Both the position numbers and the translations under genes were made by a program. Positions 63,502 through 64,000 of a stretch of 64,000 nucleotides of DNA are shown in pieces. Each line of letters starts with the position of its first letter. Positions within the stretch are counted from its first letter, which is position 1. The notes beneath the pieces were generated by a model. That model saw only the letters and a list, made by a program, of their open reading frames with translations, searched no databases and was not told the DNA's origin. This DNA is from Parietaria judaica (Eukaryota > Streptophyta > Magnoliopsida > Rosales > Urticaceae). Location: NCBI GenBank assembly GCA_954871525.1, contig OX940860.1, positions 19,996,001 through 20,060,000 on the forward strand, read 5' to 3'.

Positions 63502-64000
63502 AGGTTTTCCGGAAGTTCTGAATCCGGTGTGCCATGCGGTTATCTCCTCTCTCTTCGGGTCGGGGATGGCCATGGAGCGAAAGAGATTTACAAAGAATGG
63601 TTGCCACTTGCCAGTGAACACACCTTACATTTCAAAAATCGTCAATTTGTTTATGGCGTGTCATGTCTAGAACATGAAAAGATGGCCGTGGCATCCGTTG
63701 TCATATTGCCGAAGCTGGAGGAAAGCCGAGTTCGGAGCGGAGAATCCGAGGCACTATATTGCTGGAAAAGGGCTTTTCTGGCAGAGTGCGAAGAATTGGA
63801 GGCCGAAGGCTTCTACAGGCTCAGCTATCTCCAACAGACAAAAAAGATCTCTGAGATCGAGCGGGGTTTTATCTGGCTAGCGAGGGAAGCGGGAATTCTT
63901 AAAGATGAGTTTCACGCCTCACAAAACGGATTGGCCCTCGAAGCCGTGGAGGATGACGGGAATCGCGGAACATTGCAATCAAGCATTACCCTGAAACGAT
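63502..64000 (+). CDS. Unidentified open frame, truncated by the window edge
   Basis: After a TAA ending at 63501 this frame stays open for 166 codons to the last base. The first ATG in frame is at 63682 in a favourable plant context (AAGATGGCC), giving MAVASVVILPKLEESRV followed by a charged helical-looking stretch (FLAECEELEAEGFYRL, TKKISEIERGFIWLAREAG). The GC content and lack of stops contrast with the AT-rich surroundings and favour real coding sequence. The start could instead be an exon beginning upstream of 63682, because the frame is open there too. I do not recognise the family. It could be an ordinary gene or part of a transposon. Confidence 0.45.

Noticed and set aside
63367..63621. 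Minus-strand 84-codon frame near the right edge
   Set aside because: Starts at GTG, not ATG, overlaps the longer plus-strand frame and has no recognisable domain.

Overview
This is a stretch of flowering-plant (eudicot-like) nuclear chromosome. It is AT-rich, the genes have GT-AG introns, and the gene content is plant-specific: two H2B genes with plant-type N-terminal tails, a RABE1/Rab8 GTPase, a ZAT-type QALGGH zinc finger with an EAR motif, and an MBD7-like triple methyl-CpG-binding-domain protein. The species cannot be named from sequence alone.

Seven genes can be read end to end. In order they are: histone H2B (minus, 1656-2084); a tiny four-exon single-RRM RNA-binding protein of 86 aa (minus, 8181-8931); a second H2B (minus, 9735-10181); ribosomal protein uS8/S15a (plus, 25220-26307); a RABE1 small GTPase (plus, eight coding exons, 36156-39298); an intronless two-finger C2H2 repressor (minus, 44737-45300); and an MBD7-like protein of 383 aa built from three exon-pair-encoded MBDs plus a C-terminal module (plus, 59567-63187). 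An unidentified open frame runs off the right edge (63502-64000). The spliced genes were rebuilt by hand: each reading frame stays open across all junctions, and totals are multiples of three (261, 393, 651 and 1152 nt).

The rest is mobile DNA. Nine hAT-type non-autonomous elements have exact 8-bp target-site duplications (2535-3560, 3579-4214, 10750-12371, 29811-29994, 40164-40740, 42655-43236, 48233-48824, 51692-52582, 53020-53623), and there are several decayed relics. Two long foldback elements have exact 9-bp duplications (54127-55115, 58529-58998), as expected of Mutator-like MITEs. A 1.5-kb LTR retroelement with a 5-bp duplication (55482-56968) carries a gag-like ORF with an acidic tyrosine-rich repeat. 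A SINE with a 15-bp duplication and a poly(A) tail lies at 51448-51655, with two further SINE-like segments elsewhere. A family of TIR elements includes one copy nested in another (22578-24170).

Regionally, 1-10.3 kb is a housekeeping cluster (H2B, RRM, H2B) with hAT insertions. 10.7-24.2 kb is gene-free and repeat-rich. 24.4-26.5 kb is the ribosomal protein gene. 26.6-35.8 kb is gene-free. 35.8-39.4 kb is RABE1. 40-58.5 kb is the densest transposon tract, with the zinc-finger gene inside it. 59.3-63.2 kb is the MBD gene. The genes are independent transcription units with no operon logic. The ribosomal protein and MBD promoters share a site II (TGGGCC) plus telo-box (AAACCCT) layout.
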